DNA of 64,000 bases, from NCBI RefSeq assembly GCF_026241155.1, contig NZ_JAPFGP010000001.1, positions 124,001 to 188,000 of the forward strand, written 5' to 3'. This DNA is from Paucibacter sp. PLA-PC-4 (lineage in GTDB: Bacteria > Pseudomonadota > Gammaproteobacteria > Burkholderiales > Burkholderiaceae_C). The stretch's first letter is position 1. Each line of letters opens with the position of its first letter. The notes under the pieces are model-generated. The model did not search any database. It was given only the letters and a program-made list of their open reading frames with translations, and was not told the DNA's origin. Both the position numbers and the translations under genes were made by a program. Shown in pieces: positions 56,114-64,000 of this stretch.

Positions 56114-58105
56114 ATGGCGTTCGCGATGTCATACCGCCGATGGGTGGGCCTGCTGCTGGCGGGCCTGTTGGGCTGGCCGGCTGCGACCCTGGCCGAGCCC
56201 GTCCGCCCCGGCCCGCAACTGCTGGCCGACGGCATTCCGCTGTTCGAGCGCAGCCCACACGCCGTGCGTAAGGAGCCTCCGGCCTATCGTTTCGTCGACT
56301 GGCATCCCTCGCGCCGCGAGATGCTGGTGCTAGGGCGGGCCGGCGGCGTCACCCAGCTGCAGCGTCTGAGCGCACCGGGCGCTAGTCCTCAACCGCTGAC
56401 GCGCGGCAGCGATGCTGTCAATGCCGCGCAATGGGAGCCCGAGAGCGGCCGCTACCTGGTGTTCAGCCGCGACCACAAGGGCGACGAGGCCTACCGGCTG
56501 TTTCGCCTGGCCGACGGCGAAGTCGAGGCCGGCGCGCCCAGCGTGGCGCTGACGCCGGCAAGCGAGCGTGTCAACGCTTTCGAGTTCCTGCCTGCCGGCC
56601 AGGGCCTGGTCTATCTGCTGGAGCGCCTGGATCGTCAAGCCCAGCCGGGCCTGGAAGGCGGGGCCCGGCAGGCGCGCAGTCGCCTGTTCTGGCTGGATCC
56701 GCAGCGGCCGGAGAGCGCCCTTCAACTGGCCGAAGTGGTGGGCGGTCGCTTCACCGGCCTGCGCGTCTCGGCCGGTGGCGCCATCGTGCTGACCGAGACC
56801 CGCGCGGGCAAGAGCCAGCAGCTGCGCTTCGGGCTGGATGGCAAGCCGGGCCGGCCGTTGGGGGCGGCACAGAAGGCGGAGGAACTTGACGACGAGGACT
56901 GGGTCTGGGCCCGCGCGAGCAGCCAGGATGACTTCCGTCACCTGCAGCGCATCGATGTCGCCAGCGGCGAGCGGCTGCCGCTGCTGGTCGGCCGTGGCGC
57001 AGATCTGGAGGCCTTGGCCGTACCGCCGCGCGCCGACGGCCGGCCGCTGGCCTTGGTCAGCAACGAAGCCGGCTTGTCGGTGTTGCGACTCTATGACCCG
57101 GCCAAGGCTGAGAAGGCCCCATGGCGTGTGGCCGAGGACCTGCCGGCCGGTGTGCTGCGCAGCCCGCGCTGGCACCCGCGACGCGCCGAGCTGGGCTTCG
57201 ATCATGTGTCGGCGCAAAGTCCCGGCCGCATCTACAGCTGGAGCCTGGCCGATGATTCGCTGCAGGCCTGGACGCCCGGCGAGGAGGGCGAGACGGCGCC
57301 GGCCTTCGGCCTGCTGCGCTGGAAGAGCTTTGACGGATTGGATATCAGCGGCCTGCACACGCCGCCGCCGGCTCGCTTCAAGGGTCGACGCCCGGTCTAT
57401 ATCCAGATCCACGGCGGGCCCTCGTCCCAGGCCCGGCCCGGCTATCTGTCGGCCACGCTGCGCCAGCTCGTCGAGCAGCAGGGCATGCATGTCATCCAGC
57501 CGAATGTGCGTGGCTCGGACGGCTTCGGCAAGCGCTTTCTGAACCTGGACAATGGCATCAGACGAGAGGATGCGGTCCGCGACATCAGCGCGCTGCTGGA
57601 CCTGATCGCCACCCGCGAGGACATGGATGCAAGCCGGGTCATCGTGGCCGGCGGCAGCTATGGCGGCTATATGGCGCTGGCCGTGGCGACCCAGGAGTCG
57701 GCCCGCATTGCCGGCGCGATCTGCCGGGTCGGCATTGCCAACTTCATCAGTTTTCTGGAGCAGACCGAGAGCTATCGGCGCGACAACCGCCGCGCCGAGT
57801 ACGGCGACGAGCGGGACCCGGAGATGCGCGACTTCCTGCGCCGGATCTCGCCGCTCGCTCGAGCTGCCGAGGTCAAGAAGCCGCTGTTCGTTGTTCATGG
57901 CCGCAACGACCCGCGCGTGCCGCATGCCGAGGCGCAGCAGATGGTCACGGCGGTGCGGCGCAACGGCACGCCGGTCTGGTTCTTGAGTGCGGAGAACGAA
58001 GGCCACAGCTTTGTGCGCAGCGACAACCGAGACTATCTCGCCCAGGCCACGGCCGAGTTTGTGCGCCGCTTGCTGGCCGGCGAGGCCTTGCGGGCCACCC
58101 CCTGA
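56114..58105 (+). CDS. S9 family (prolyl oligopeptidase-type) peptidase, exported
   Basis: Serine peptidase that cleaves short peptides, 663 aa, with a signal peptide (about 1-28, ending ATLAE). The first half is a seven-bladed beta-propeller rich in short repeats. The C-terminal alpha/beta hydrolase has nucleophile Ser515 in GGSYGGYM, Asp599 in GRNDPRVP and His631 in NEGHSF. YIQIHGGPSSQARPGYLSAT is the family's oxyanion and HGG block. It starts two bases after the TonB receptor stop, so it probably trims the receptor's imported peptides in the periplasm. Confidence 0.93.
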   Translation: MAFAMSYRRWVGLLLAGLLGWPAATLAEPVRPGPQLLADGIPLFERSPHAVRKEPPAYRFVDWHPSRREMLVLGRAGGVTQLQRLSAPGASPQPLTRGSDAVNAAQWEPESGRYLVFSRDHKGDEAYRLFRLADGEVEAGAPSVALTPASERVNAFEFLPAGQGLVYLLERLDRQAQPGLEGGARQARSRLFWLDPQRPESALQLAEVVGGRFTGLRVSAGGAIVLTETRAGKSQQLRFGLDGKPGRPLGAAQKAEELDDEDWVWARASSQDDFRHLQRIDVASGERLPLLVGRGADLEALAVPPRADGRPLALVSNEAGLSVLRLYDPAKAEKAPWRVAEDLPAGVLRSPRWHPRRAELGFDHVSAQSPGRIYSWSLADDSLQAWTPGEEGETAPAFGLLRWKSFDGLDISGLHTPPPARFKGRRPVYIQIHGGPSSQARPGYLSATLRQLVEQQGMHVIQPNVRGSDGFGKRFLNLDNGIRREDAVRDISALLDLIATREDMDASRVIVAGGSYGGYMALAVATQESARIAGAICRVGIANFISFLEQTESYRRDNRRAEYGDERDPEMRDFLRRISPLARAAEVKKPLFVVHGRNDPRVPHAEAQQMVTAVRRNGTPVWFLSAENEGHSFVRSDNRDYLAQATAEFVRRLLAGEALRATP

Positions 58106-58226
58106 GTGCGGGAGGTGCGTGGCCGCAACGATGGCCGGCGGACTCGGGTCTGGCGATTGACGCACCGCACAATAGCAGGCGCACAATAGCGGTTTTCGGC
58201 AATCTGCGGCCCGCCGCAGCCCCCTT

Positions 58227-60110
58227 GTGAGTTCATCCACCGCGACCCGCAGCCCTCTGGCCCAAGCGGGCCTGACCCTTGGCGCCCTGGGCGTTGTCTA
58301 TGGCGATATCGGCACCAGCCCGCTGTACGCGCTCAAGGAGGTGTTCCATGGCGGCCATGTGCCGCTGACCCACGACAACATCCTGGGCGTGCTCTCGCTG
58401 CTGTTCTGGACCATGACCGTCGTGGTCTCGCTGAAGTACGTGCTGCTGATACTGCGCGCTGACAACAACGGCGAGGGCGGCCTGATCGCAATGCTGGCGC
58501 TGGCCACCAATGCGGTCAATGACAAGCCCCGGCTGCGTCGCCGACTGATGCTGGTGGGCCTGTTCGGCACCGCGATCTTCTATGGCGATGCGGTGATCAC
58601 GCCGGCGATGACGGTGCTCAGTGCGGTCGAGGGCATTGATGTCTATGCGCCGCAGTTCCACGACGCCATCGTGCCGGTGGCTCTCTTGGTGCTGGCCGGC
58701 CTGTTCGCGGTGCAGCGCTTCGGCACTGGCGGCATCGGCCGCGCCTTCGGGCCGGTCATGCTGTGTTGGTTCTTGAGCCTGGCTCTGCTAGGTCTGCCCA
58801 AGGTGCTGGACAACCCCCATGTGCTGCAGGCACTGAACCCGGCCTGGGCCCTGGCTTTCTGCCTGGAATACCGATGGGTGGCCTTCGTCGCGCTGGGCGC
58901 GGTGGTGCTGGTGGTGACCGGCGGCGAGGCGCTGTATGCCGACCTCGGGCACTTCGGCAAGAAACCTATCCGCTATGCCTGGTACGGCATCGTGATGCCG
59001 GCGCTGGTGATCAATTACTTTGGCCAGGGCGCGCTGCTGCTGCAGCAGCCCGAGGCGATCAAGAATCCCTTCTTCCTACTAGCCCCGGTGTGGGCCGAAA
59101 TTCCACTGTTCCTGCTGTCGGCGGTGGCGGCCAGCGTCGCCTCGCAGGCGCTGATCACGGCCGCCTTCTCGGTCACCAAGCAGGCCGTTCAGCTGGGCAT
59201 CCTGCCGCGCATGCGCATCCTTCACACCTCCGTGCGCGACACCGGCCAGATTTATGTGCCCTTCGTCAACTGGGGCCTGTTCGCCTTCGTCGTGCTGGCC
59301 GTGGTGCTGTTCGGATCCAGCAGCAAGCTGGCCGGCGCCTATGGCGTGGCGGTGACGATAGACATGACTATCACGACGGTGATGACCTTCTTCGTGATTC
59401 GCTACGGCTGGCGCTATCCGCTGGCGCTGTGTGTGGCCGCCACCGGCGTTTTCTTCGTGATCGACATCACCTTCCTTGCCTCCAACCTGCTGAAGCTGGC
59501 CCATGGCGGCTGGTTCCCGCTGCTGATCGGCGTCGGCATGTTCACCTTGATGCTGACCTGGAAGCAGGGCCGGCGCCAGCTTAGCCATAAGCTGCGTGAG
59601 GACGCGATCGACTTGAAGAGTTTCTTGGAAGCCGTCTTCATCAGCCCGCCGACTCGCGTGTTCGGCACGGCGGTGTTCCTGGCCGCCGAGCAGGGTGTGA
59701 CGCCCAACGCCCTCTTGCACAACCTCAAGCACAACAAGGTGCTTCATGAGCAAAACCTGTTCGTCAGTGTCAAGCACCACGAGGTGCCGTGGATCAGCTT
59801 CGACCGCCGGGTCCAAGTAGAGAGCCTGGGCAAGGACTGCTGGGCCGTCAGCCTGAATTTTGGCTTCAAGAACGAGCCTGATGTGCCCGAGGCGCTGAAG
59901 CTGCTGGAGCAGCGCGGCGTGCATCTGGACGAGATGGAGACGAGCTACTTCTTGTCGCGTGACATCGTGATTCCCACAACCGGTGGCGGTATGGCCCTGT
60001 GGCGCGAGAAGCTGTTCGCTAGCATGCACCGCAATGCCGCCGCTGCGGCCGACTTCCTGCACCTGCCGACCAACCGCATCGTCGAGCTGGGCTCCAAGGT
60101 CGAGATCTGA
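58227..60110 (+). CDS. kup: Potassium uptake protein Kup
   Basis: Low-affinity K+/H+ symporter of the HAK/KUP family, 627 aa with 12 predicted transmembrane helices. It uses a GTG start at 58227. Typical motifs are [20 protein letters not shown] (about 18-37), [20 protein letters not shown] (about 113-132) and [14 protein letters not shown] (about 230-243). The C-terminal cytoplasmic tail (about 440-627) is the family regulatory region. It stands alone, 121 bp after the peptidase gene. No K+-responsive element is visible. Confidence 0.95.
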   Translation: MSSSTATRSPLAQAGLTLGALGVVYGDIGTSPLYALKEVFHGGHVPLTHDNILGVLSLLFWTMTVVVSLKYVLLILRADNNGEGGLIAMLALATNAVNDKPRLRRRLMLVGLFGTAIFYGDAVITPAMTVLSAVEGIDVYAPQFHDAIVPVALLVLAGLFAVQRFGTGGIGRAFGPVMLCWFLSLALLGLPKVLDNPHVLQALNPAWALAFCLEYRWVAFVALGAVVLVVTGGEALYADLGHFGKKPIRYAWYGIVMPALVINYFGQGALLLQQPEAIKNPFFLLAPVWAEIPLFLLSAVAASVASQALITAAFSVTKQAVQLGILPRMRILHTSVRDTGQIYVPFVNWGLFAFVVLAVVLFGSSSKLAGAYGVAVTIDMTITTVMTFFVIRYGWRYPLALCVAATGVFFVIDITFLASNLLKLAHGGWFPLLIGVGMFTLMLTWKQGRRQLSHKLREDAIDLKSFLEAVFISPPTRVFGTAVFLAAEQGVTPNALLHNLKHNKVLHEQNLFVSVKHHEVPWISFDRRVQVESLGKDCWAVSLNFGFKNEPDVPEALKLLEQRGVHLDEMETSYFLSRDIVIPTTGGGMALWREKLFASMHRNAAAAADFLHLPTNRIVELGSKVEI

Positions 60111-60160
60111 GCGATGCACGCCTGCCGCACAGACAGTTGTAGCGTGTTTGCATCAATCTG

Positions 60161-60180
60161 TTAATGAGAATCGTTATTAA
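60161..60180 (+). promoter_or_regulatory. Fur box
   Basis: TTAATGAGAATCGTTATTAA is a near-palindrome close to the Fur consensus GATAATGATAATCATTATC. It sits 250 bp before the haem-type TonB receptor gene. No gene lies between them; I see nothing else in the 320 bp after kup. Confidence 0.8.
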
Positions 60181-60430
60181 GTAGAATCTGTGTATCGCGA
60201 GTTCTGCGGCCGTCGGCCGCGAACTCGCTGACAGAGCCAGCCAGCCGCCCTTTCTTCGCCCGCCGCTCGACCAGCACAAAGTCCCCAACCCAGCCGCGGG
60301 CTCGACGCCGTCTGCCGCTTCGGGCCAGGCTTTGCCAGCGGCGACGGCCCCCGAGGGCCAGAGCGATGGCGGGCCGCGTCCGGGCGGCGGCCGCAGCAGC
60401 GCCTGCAGCGAACGAATCCAAGGTCCGTCC

Positions 60431-62698
60431 ATGGCACGCTGCTCTTCTTCTTCAGTTCTCGCCCGCGCTCTGCCGCGTCTGCATCCGCTGGCGCTGGCCG
60501 TCGCCTCGCTGGCAGGCCTGGCCCAGGCTCAGCCTCAGCCTCAGCCTCAGCCTCTAACGGCGCCTGATCTGCCCAAGGTGGTGACTTCAGCCACGCGGCT
60601 GGCCACCCCGGAAGACGAGGTCGCCGCCAGCGTCACCACGCTGACGGACAAGGACATCGCACGCAAGCAGGCCGGCGACATCAAGGACATGCTGCGCCAG
60701 GAGGTCGGCATTTCGGTGCGATCGCAGCCCAACCGCAGTTCGGCAGCGTTCTACAACGTCGGTCGAGGTGGCAATGAGGGCATCAATATTCGCGGCCTGG
60801 AGGGCAACCAGGTTCTGCTGCAGACCGATGGTGTGCGGCTGCCCATGGTCTACGAGAGCGGTCCGGTGTTCGCGGGTCGCGGCGACTATATCGATGTCGA
60901 GGCCTTCAAGAAGGTCGAGATCCTGCGCGGCTCCTCGTCGACTTCCTACGGCAGCGACGGCCTGGCCGGCGCGGTCAGCTTTGCCACCAAGGACCCGGTC
61001 GACTTGCTGCCCAAGGGCAAGAACAGCCAGGCGGCCTTGAAGTTGGGCTACTCATCAGTGGACAAGTCCGGCACCGTTGTGCCCAGCTACGCCTTCCGTG
61101 CCGACCAGTTCGAGGGCCTGCTGCTGGCCAGCCTGCGCCGTGGCCATGAGACCGAGACGCGCGGTGACAACGAATCCAAGAATCGCTTCCGCACTACCGC
61201 CAATCCGCAGGACATTACGTCCAACTATCTTCTCGGCAAGCTGGTCTACAAGATCGACACGCGCCAGCGTCTGAAGCTCTCGATGGAGCATCTGGACCGC
61301 GATGTCGATACCGATGTCTACACCCTGTTCGGCGAGGCTTCATACCCGACCACCACCCGCGTCGATGCGGCCGAGCGTATCCAGCGTAGCCTGCTCAAGC
61401 TGGACTACGAGTTTGCCGACAGCAGCAACCCAATCTTCCAACGCGTGCTGGCCAATGTCTATTGGCAGGACGCCAAGAACCGCCAGCTGGGCTTCGAGCA
61501 GCGTACCAACACGACGGCTTGGAACACCCGTTCGCGCGATGCACTCTATGCCGAGCGCCTGGTCGGCGGCTCGGTCCAGTTCGAGAGTTATCTGACGAAT
61601 CAGCGCCTGGTCTATGGGGTCGATGCATCTAGTGCCAAGGTCCACTCGCTTAAAAACGGCGGCAACTATCTGAACGGCACGTTGGTCACGGCGCCCTCGC
61701 CAACCGGCTTCGGACCGGTCAACAAGAGCTTTCCTGATACCGACTACCGTCTGTTCGGGGCCTTCGTCCAGGACGAGATCACGCTGGGCAGCCTGACCGT
61801 GACCCCGGGTCTTCGCCTGGACCGCTTCGAGCTCGACCCGCGCAAGAACGACCCGCTCTATTCCGTTAACAACAAGGCCGAGCCCGTCAAACTCAGCGAC
61901 CAGGAACTGTCGCCCAAACTGGGCCTGGTCTGGACCTATACGCCGATGCTGCGCGTCTTCGGCCAGTACTCGCATGGCTTCCGCGCGCCGACGCCGACCC
62001 AGGTCAACGGCGGCGTCACCAATCTGAACTCAGTCCCGGCCTACACCTCGGTGGGCAATCCCGATCTCAAGCCCGAAACCAGCGATGCCTATGAGCTAGG
62101 TCTGCGTGGTCGCAGCGACAGCCTGCGTTACAGCGCGGCCTTGTTCAGCGCGCGCTACAAGGACTTCATTGCCGCCAATCAGACCGTCGGCGGCACCGGT
62201 ACCGTGGCCGATCCGCTGATCTTCAAGTCCATCAATATGGGCAAGGCTCGCATCAGCGGCTATGAGCTCAGCGGCGCTTGGACCTTCCTGCCGCAATGGA
62301 CCGTCAGTGCCAGCTATGCCCATACAAAGGGCGACAGCGAGGTCAATGGTGTCAAGACCCCGCTGAGCACGGTGGACCCTGACAAGGGCGTGCTGGCACT
62401 GCGTTACGAGCAGGAGGGCGTCTGGGGCAGCGAGCTCACCCTGACCGGCATGAAGAGCCAGCGCCGCAATCCCAGCCCCAGCACGAACTACACGCCCAAG
62501 GGCTTTGTGGTCGGGGACCTGACGGCCTGGTGGGACATCACAAAGCGCTGGAGCTTGAACGCCGCGTTGAACAATATCGGCGACGTCAAATACTGGAACT
62601 GGTCCGACGTGCGCGGAATCGCACCGAGCAATGTCGCGCTAGATGCCTACACCCAGGCCGGCCGCAATCTCAGCGCCAGCGTTCGCTACCAGTTCTGA
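60431..62698 (+). CDS. Haem/haemoglobin-type TonB-dependent receptor
   Basis: Outer-membrane receptor of the haemoglobin/transferrin/lactoferrin family (TIGR01786-like), 755 aa from the ATG at 60431. A signal peptide (about 1-33) is followed by a QPQPQPQPL repeat. The TonB-box/plug region reads LPKVVTSATRLATPEDEVAA and INIRGLEGNQVLLQTDGVRL, then VEILRGSSSTSYGSDGLAGA, diagnostic of this receptor type. The barrel ends SASVRYQF. The Fur box upstream and the CobN-like gene 15 bp downstream support haem as ligand. Confidence 0.9.
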   Translation: MARCSSSSVLARALPRLHPLALAVASLAGLAQAQPQPQPQPLTAPDLPKVVTSATRLATPEDEVAASVTTLTDKDIARKQAGDIKDMLRQEVGISVRSQPNRSSAAFYNVGRGGNEGINIRGLEGNQVLLQTDGVRLPMVYESGPVFAGRGDYIDVEAFKKVEILRGSSSTSYGSDGLAGAVSFATKDPVDLLPKGKNSQAALKLGYSSVDKSGTVVPSYAFRADQFEGLLLASLRRGHETETRGDNESKNRFRTTANPQDITSNYLLGKLVYKIDTRQRLKLSMEHLDRDVDTDVYTLFGEASYPTTTRVDAAERIQRSLLKLDYEFADSSNPIFQRVLANVYWQDAKNRQLGFEQRTNTTAWNTRSRDALYAERLVGGSVQFESYLTNQRLVYGVDASSAKVHSLKNGGNYLNGTLVTAPSPTGFGPVNKSFPDTDYRLFGAFVQDEITLGSLTVTPGLRLDRFELDPRKNDPLYSVNNKAEPVKLSDQELSPKLGLVWTYTPMLRVFGQYSHGFRAPTPTQVNGGVTNLNSVPAYTSVGNPDLKPETSDAYELGLRGRSDSLRYSAALFSARYKDFIAANQTVGGTGTVADPLIFKSINMGKARISGYELSGAWTFLPQWTVSASYAHTKGDSEVNGVKTPLSTVDPDKGVLALRYEQEGVWGSELTLTGMKSQRRNPSPSTNYTPKGFVVGDLTAWWDITKRWSLNAALNNIGDVKYWNWSDVRGIAPSNVALDAYTQAGRNLSASVRYQF
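60529..60552 (+). repeat. CAGCCT hexamer repeat, four copies
   Basis: Four tandem CAGCCT units encode a Gln-Pro repeat just after the receptor's signal peptide. Changes would add or remove Gln-Pro pairs without a frameshift. Confidence 0.9.
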
Positions 62699-62713
62699 GG
62701 TCGCCAGTCCCGT

Positions 62714-64000
62714 ATGCGTCGTTTCTTGACCTTGCTGCTGGCCGCAGCCGCCGTCCTGCCCGGCCTAGCCCAGGCTGCCACCGTGCTCTTCGTCTCGGCC
62801 AGCCCCGTTGCGCCGGGCAAGTTCGTCGCGTTGGCCAAGGCGGCCGAGCCACTGGGCCTGCGCATCGAGGCGCGCTTTGCTGAGAAGCTGGGGCCTGATG
62901 TGGATGCCAAGTTTTGGGCCGGCGCCGACTTGGTCTTGATCGACGCGCCTCGCCAGCATATTGAGGACTATGTGCGCCAGCGGCTGGGTGCTGCGCTGCC
63001 GGCGCTGGCGGGCAAGCCCCATGTCTGGCTGCCCACCGTCGCGCCGAAGTCCTCGGGCCTGCCCGAGGCGCTGGCCCAGCGCCTTCATGCCTATTACGTT
63101 AACGGTGGGCGCTCGAATCTGGACGGCTTTCTGCGCAGCATCGCTGCGCATCTGAGGAGCCGCGAAGGCCTTCAGGACTGGGCCCGACTACCCGCGCCCA
63201 TCGTGTTCCCGCCGTCCGCGCTCTATCACCCGAAGCTGGCCGATGGCAAGGTTGTGCTGCCGACGCCGGCAGCCTATCTGCAGTGGCGCGGTATCGACCC
63301 AGCCAAACGCCCGCCGGTGATCGGCATTGCCTTCCACCAGCAAAGCATATCGGCCGAACAGACTGGCTTCATCGACGAGCTGATCGAGCGCATCGAAGCG
63401 GGCGGAGCCTTGGCCTGGCCTTTCTACAGCCCGGTAATGGGCGACGACAGTATCAGCAAAATGGTTACCGGTGCCGATGGCAAGCTGCTGGTCGATGTGC
63501 TGATCAACACCCAGATCACGCTGGGCCCCGAGCAGCGACGCAAGGAGTTCGAGGCTCTGGGCTTACCGGTAATCCAGGCCATGGCCTACCGGCGCGGCGA
63601 CGCCGCCGCTTGGGCCGCCGACCCGCAGGGTGTGCAGCTGATGGACGTGCCCTTCTACCTGGCTCAGGCCGAGTACGCCGGCATCACCGATATCCAGATC
63701 GCCGCAGCCACCCGCAAGGGCGACGAGCAGGTCGAGACCATCGTGGCGCAAAGTGCGGCGGTGGTGGGGAAGGCTCTGAACCTGGTGGGGCTGCAGCGCA
63801 AGAGCGCGGGCGAGCGCAAGGTTGCGGTGTTCTTCTGGAATTATCCGGCCGGCGAAAAAAATCTCAGCGCCTCCTTCATGAATCTGCCTAAGAGCCTCTC
63901 GGCCACCCTGGCCGCGCTGCAGGGCGCCGGCTACCGCACGGAGGCCATGGACGAAACGCTGTTGACCCTGCAACTGCAGCGCTTGCTGGCACCGTCCTAT
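62714..64000 (+). CDS. Exported CobN/HmuS-like chelatase, C-terminus beyond window
   Basis: Large chelatase-type protein related to CobN and to HmuS of Bacteroidetes haem loci. The 429 visible residues begin MRRFLTLLLAAAAVLPGLAQ, a clear signal peptide, so the protein acts outside the cytoplasm, unlike cobalamin-pathway CobN. Family blocks are PPVIGIAFHQQS (about 207-218), VLINTQITLGPEQRRKEFEA and FFWNYPAGEKNLSASFMNLP (about 375-394), the latter equivalent to CobN's NYP.GE...N.P motif. It follows the haem-type receptor by 15 bp. A role in removing iron from haem is plausible by analogy. The rest is not visible. Confidence 0.8.
   Translation, partial: MRRFLTLLLAAAAVLPGLAQAATVLFVSASPVAPGKFVALAKAAEPLGLRIEARFAEKLGPDVDAKFWAGADLVLIDAPRQHIEDYVRQRLGAALPALAGKPHVWLPTVAPKSSGLPEALAQRLHAYYVNGGRSNLDGFLRSIAAHLRSREGLQDWARLPAPIVFPPSALYHPKLADGKVVLPTPAAYLQWRGIDPAKRPPVIGIAFHQQSISAEQTGFIDELIERIEAGGALAWPFYSPVMGDDSISKMVTGADGKLLVDVLINTQITLGPEQRRKEFEALGLPVIQAMAYRRGDAAAWAADPQGVQLMDVPFYLAQAEYAGITDIQIAAATRKGDEQVETIVAQSAAVVGKALNLVGLQRKSAGERKVAVFFWNYPAGEKNLSASFMNLPKSLSATLAALQGAGYRTEAMDETLLTLQLQRLLAPSY

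Noticed and set aside
58167-58190. Direct repeat GCACAATAGC twice before kup
   Set aside because: Only two short copies with a 4-bp gap and no functional hint.

Overview
The window is a high-GC, gene-dense chromosomal segment from a betaproteobacterium. The best fit is a Burkholderiales member of the Roseateles/Pelomonas/Rubrivivax type. This rests on the malonate decarboxylase operon, a split methionine synthase preceded by an S-adenosylhomocysteine riboswitch, the TorF-GlnK-AmtB operon with a sigma-54/NtrC-type promoter, and several TonB-dependent receptors with linked uptake genes. I see no rRNA, tRNA, CRISPR array, insertion sequence or prophage. Genus-level placement is inference.

Layout. 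1-7.6 kb: minus-strand malonate catabolism operon mdcR-mdcA-C-D-E-G-B-H, then a MatC-type malonate carrier cut by the window edge. 7.6-12.8 kb: a decayed stretch, a FAH-fold protein that has lost metal ligands and is coupled to a nucleoside hydrolase, and four small accessory genes (DUF4197, PNPOx-fold, VOC, DUF1697). 12.8-23.0 kb: a self-contained beta-glucoside utilisation locus, with a LacI regulator, two palindromic operators, TonB receptor, ABC sugar importer (binding protein, two permeases, ATPase), GH1 beta-glucosidase and glucokinase. 23.0-30.9 kb: a nitrilase-family pseudogene carrying a heptanucleotide repeat expansion, an SPFH protein, a rhodanese, methionine synthase split into two genes around an antiparallel degenerate HD-GYP-like gene, an SAH riboswitch and a glycine-zipper protein. 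30.8-36 kb: a molybdenum-hydroxylase pair (IorA/IorB-like) with an AraC gene, a nitroreductase and an EamA exporter facing a LysR gene. 36-43.7 kb: an eight-gene minus-strand operon with a TRAP transporter, biotin carboxylase, PxpB, PxpC, PxpA and a biotin carrier protein, probably for uptake and ATP-dependent opening of 5-oxoproline or a related compound. 43.8-49.1 kb: a comM pseudogene, the nitrogen-regulated TorF-GlnK-AmtB operon, and a patch of decaying small genes including a DUF6968-like protein and a broken paralogue. 49.2-60.1 kb: an AAA ATPase, a TraB/GumN protein, gshA, a LysR gene divergent from a TonB receptor plus S9 peptidase pair, and the potassium transporter Kup. 60.1-64 kb: a Fur-box-preceded haem/haemoglobin TonB receptor followed by an exported CobN-like (HmuS-type) protein that runs off the end.

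How the genes work together. Most of the window is uptake-plus-catabolism modules: malonate to acetate, beta-glucosides to glucose-6-phosphate, a TRAP substrate into a PxpABC/biotin pathway, peptides or similar via receptor plus S9 peptidase, and haem via receptor plus CobN-like chelatase. Several modules carry a recognisable control element: LacI operators, the SAH riboswitch, NtrC/sigma-54 sites and a Fur box. Gene decay is concentrated at 7.6-8.4, 23.0-23.6, 43.8-44.2 and 47.3-49.1 kb.
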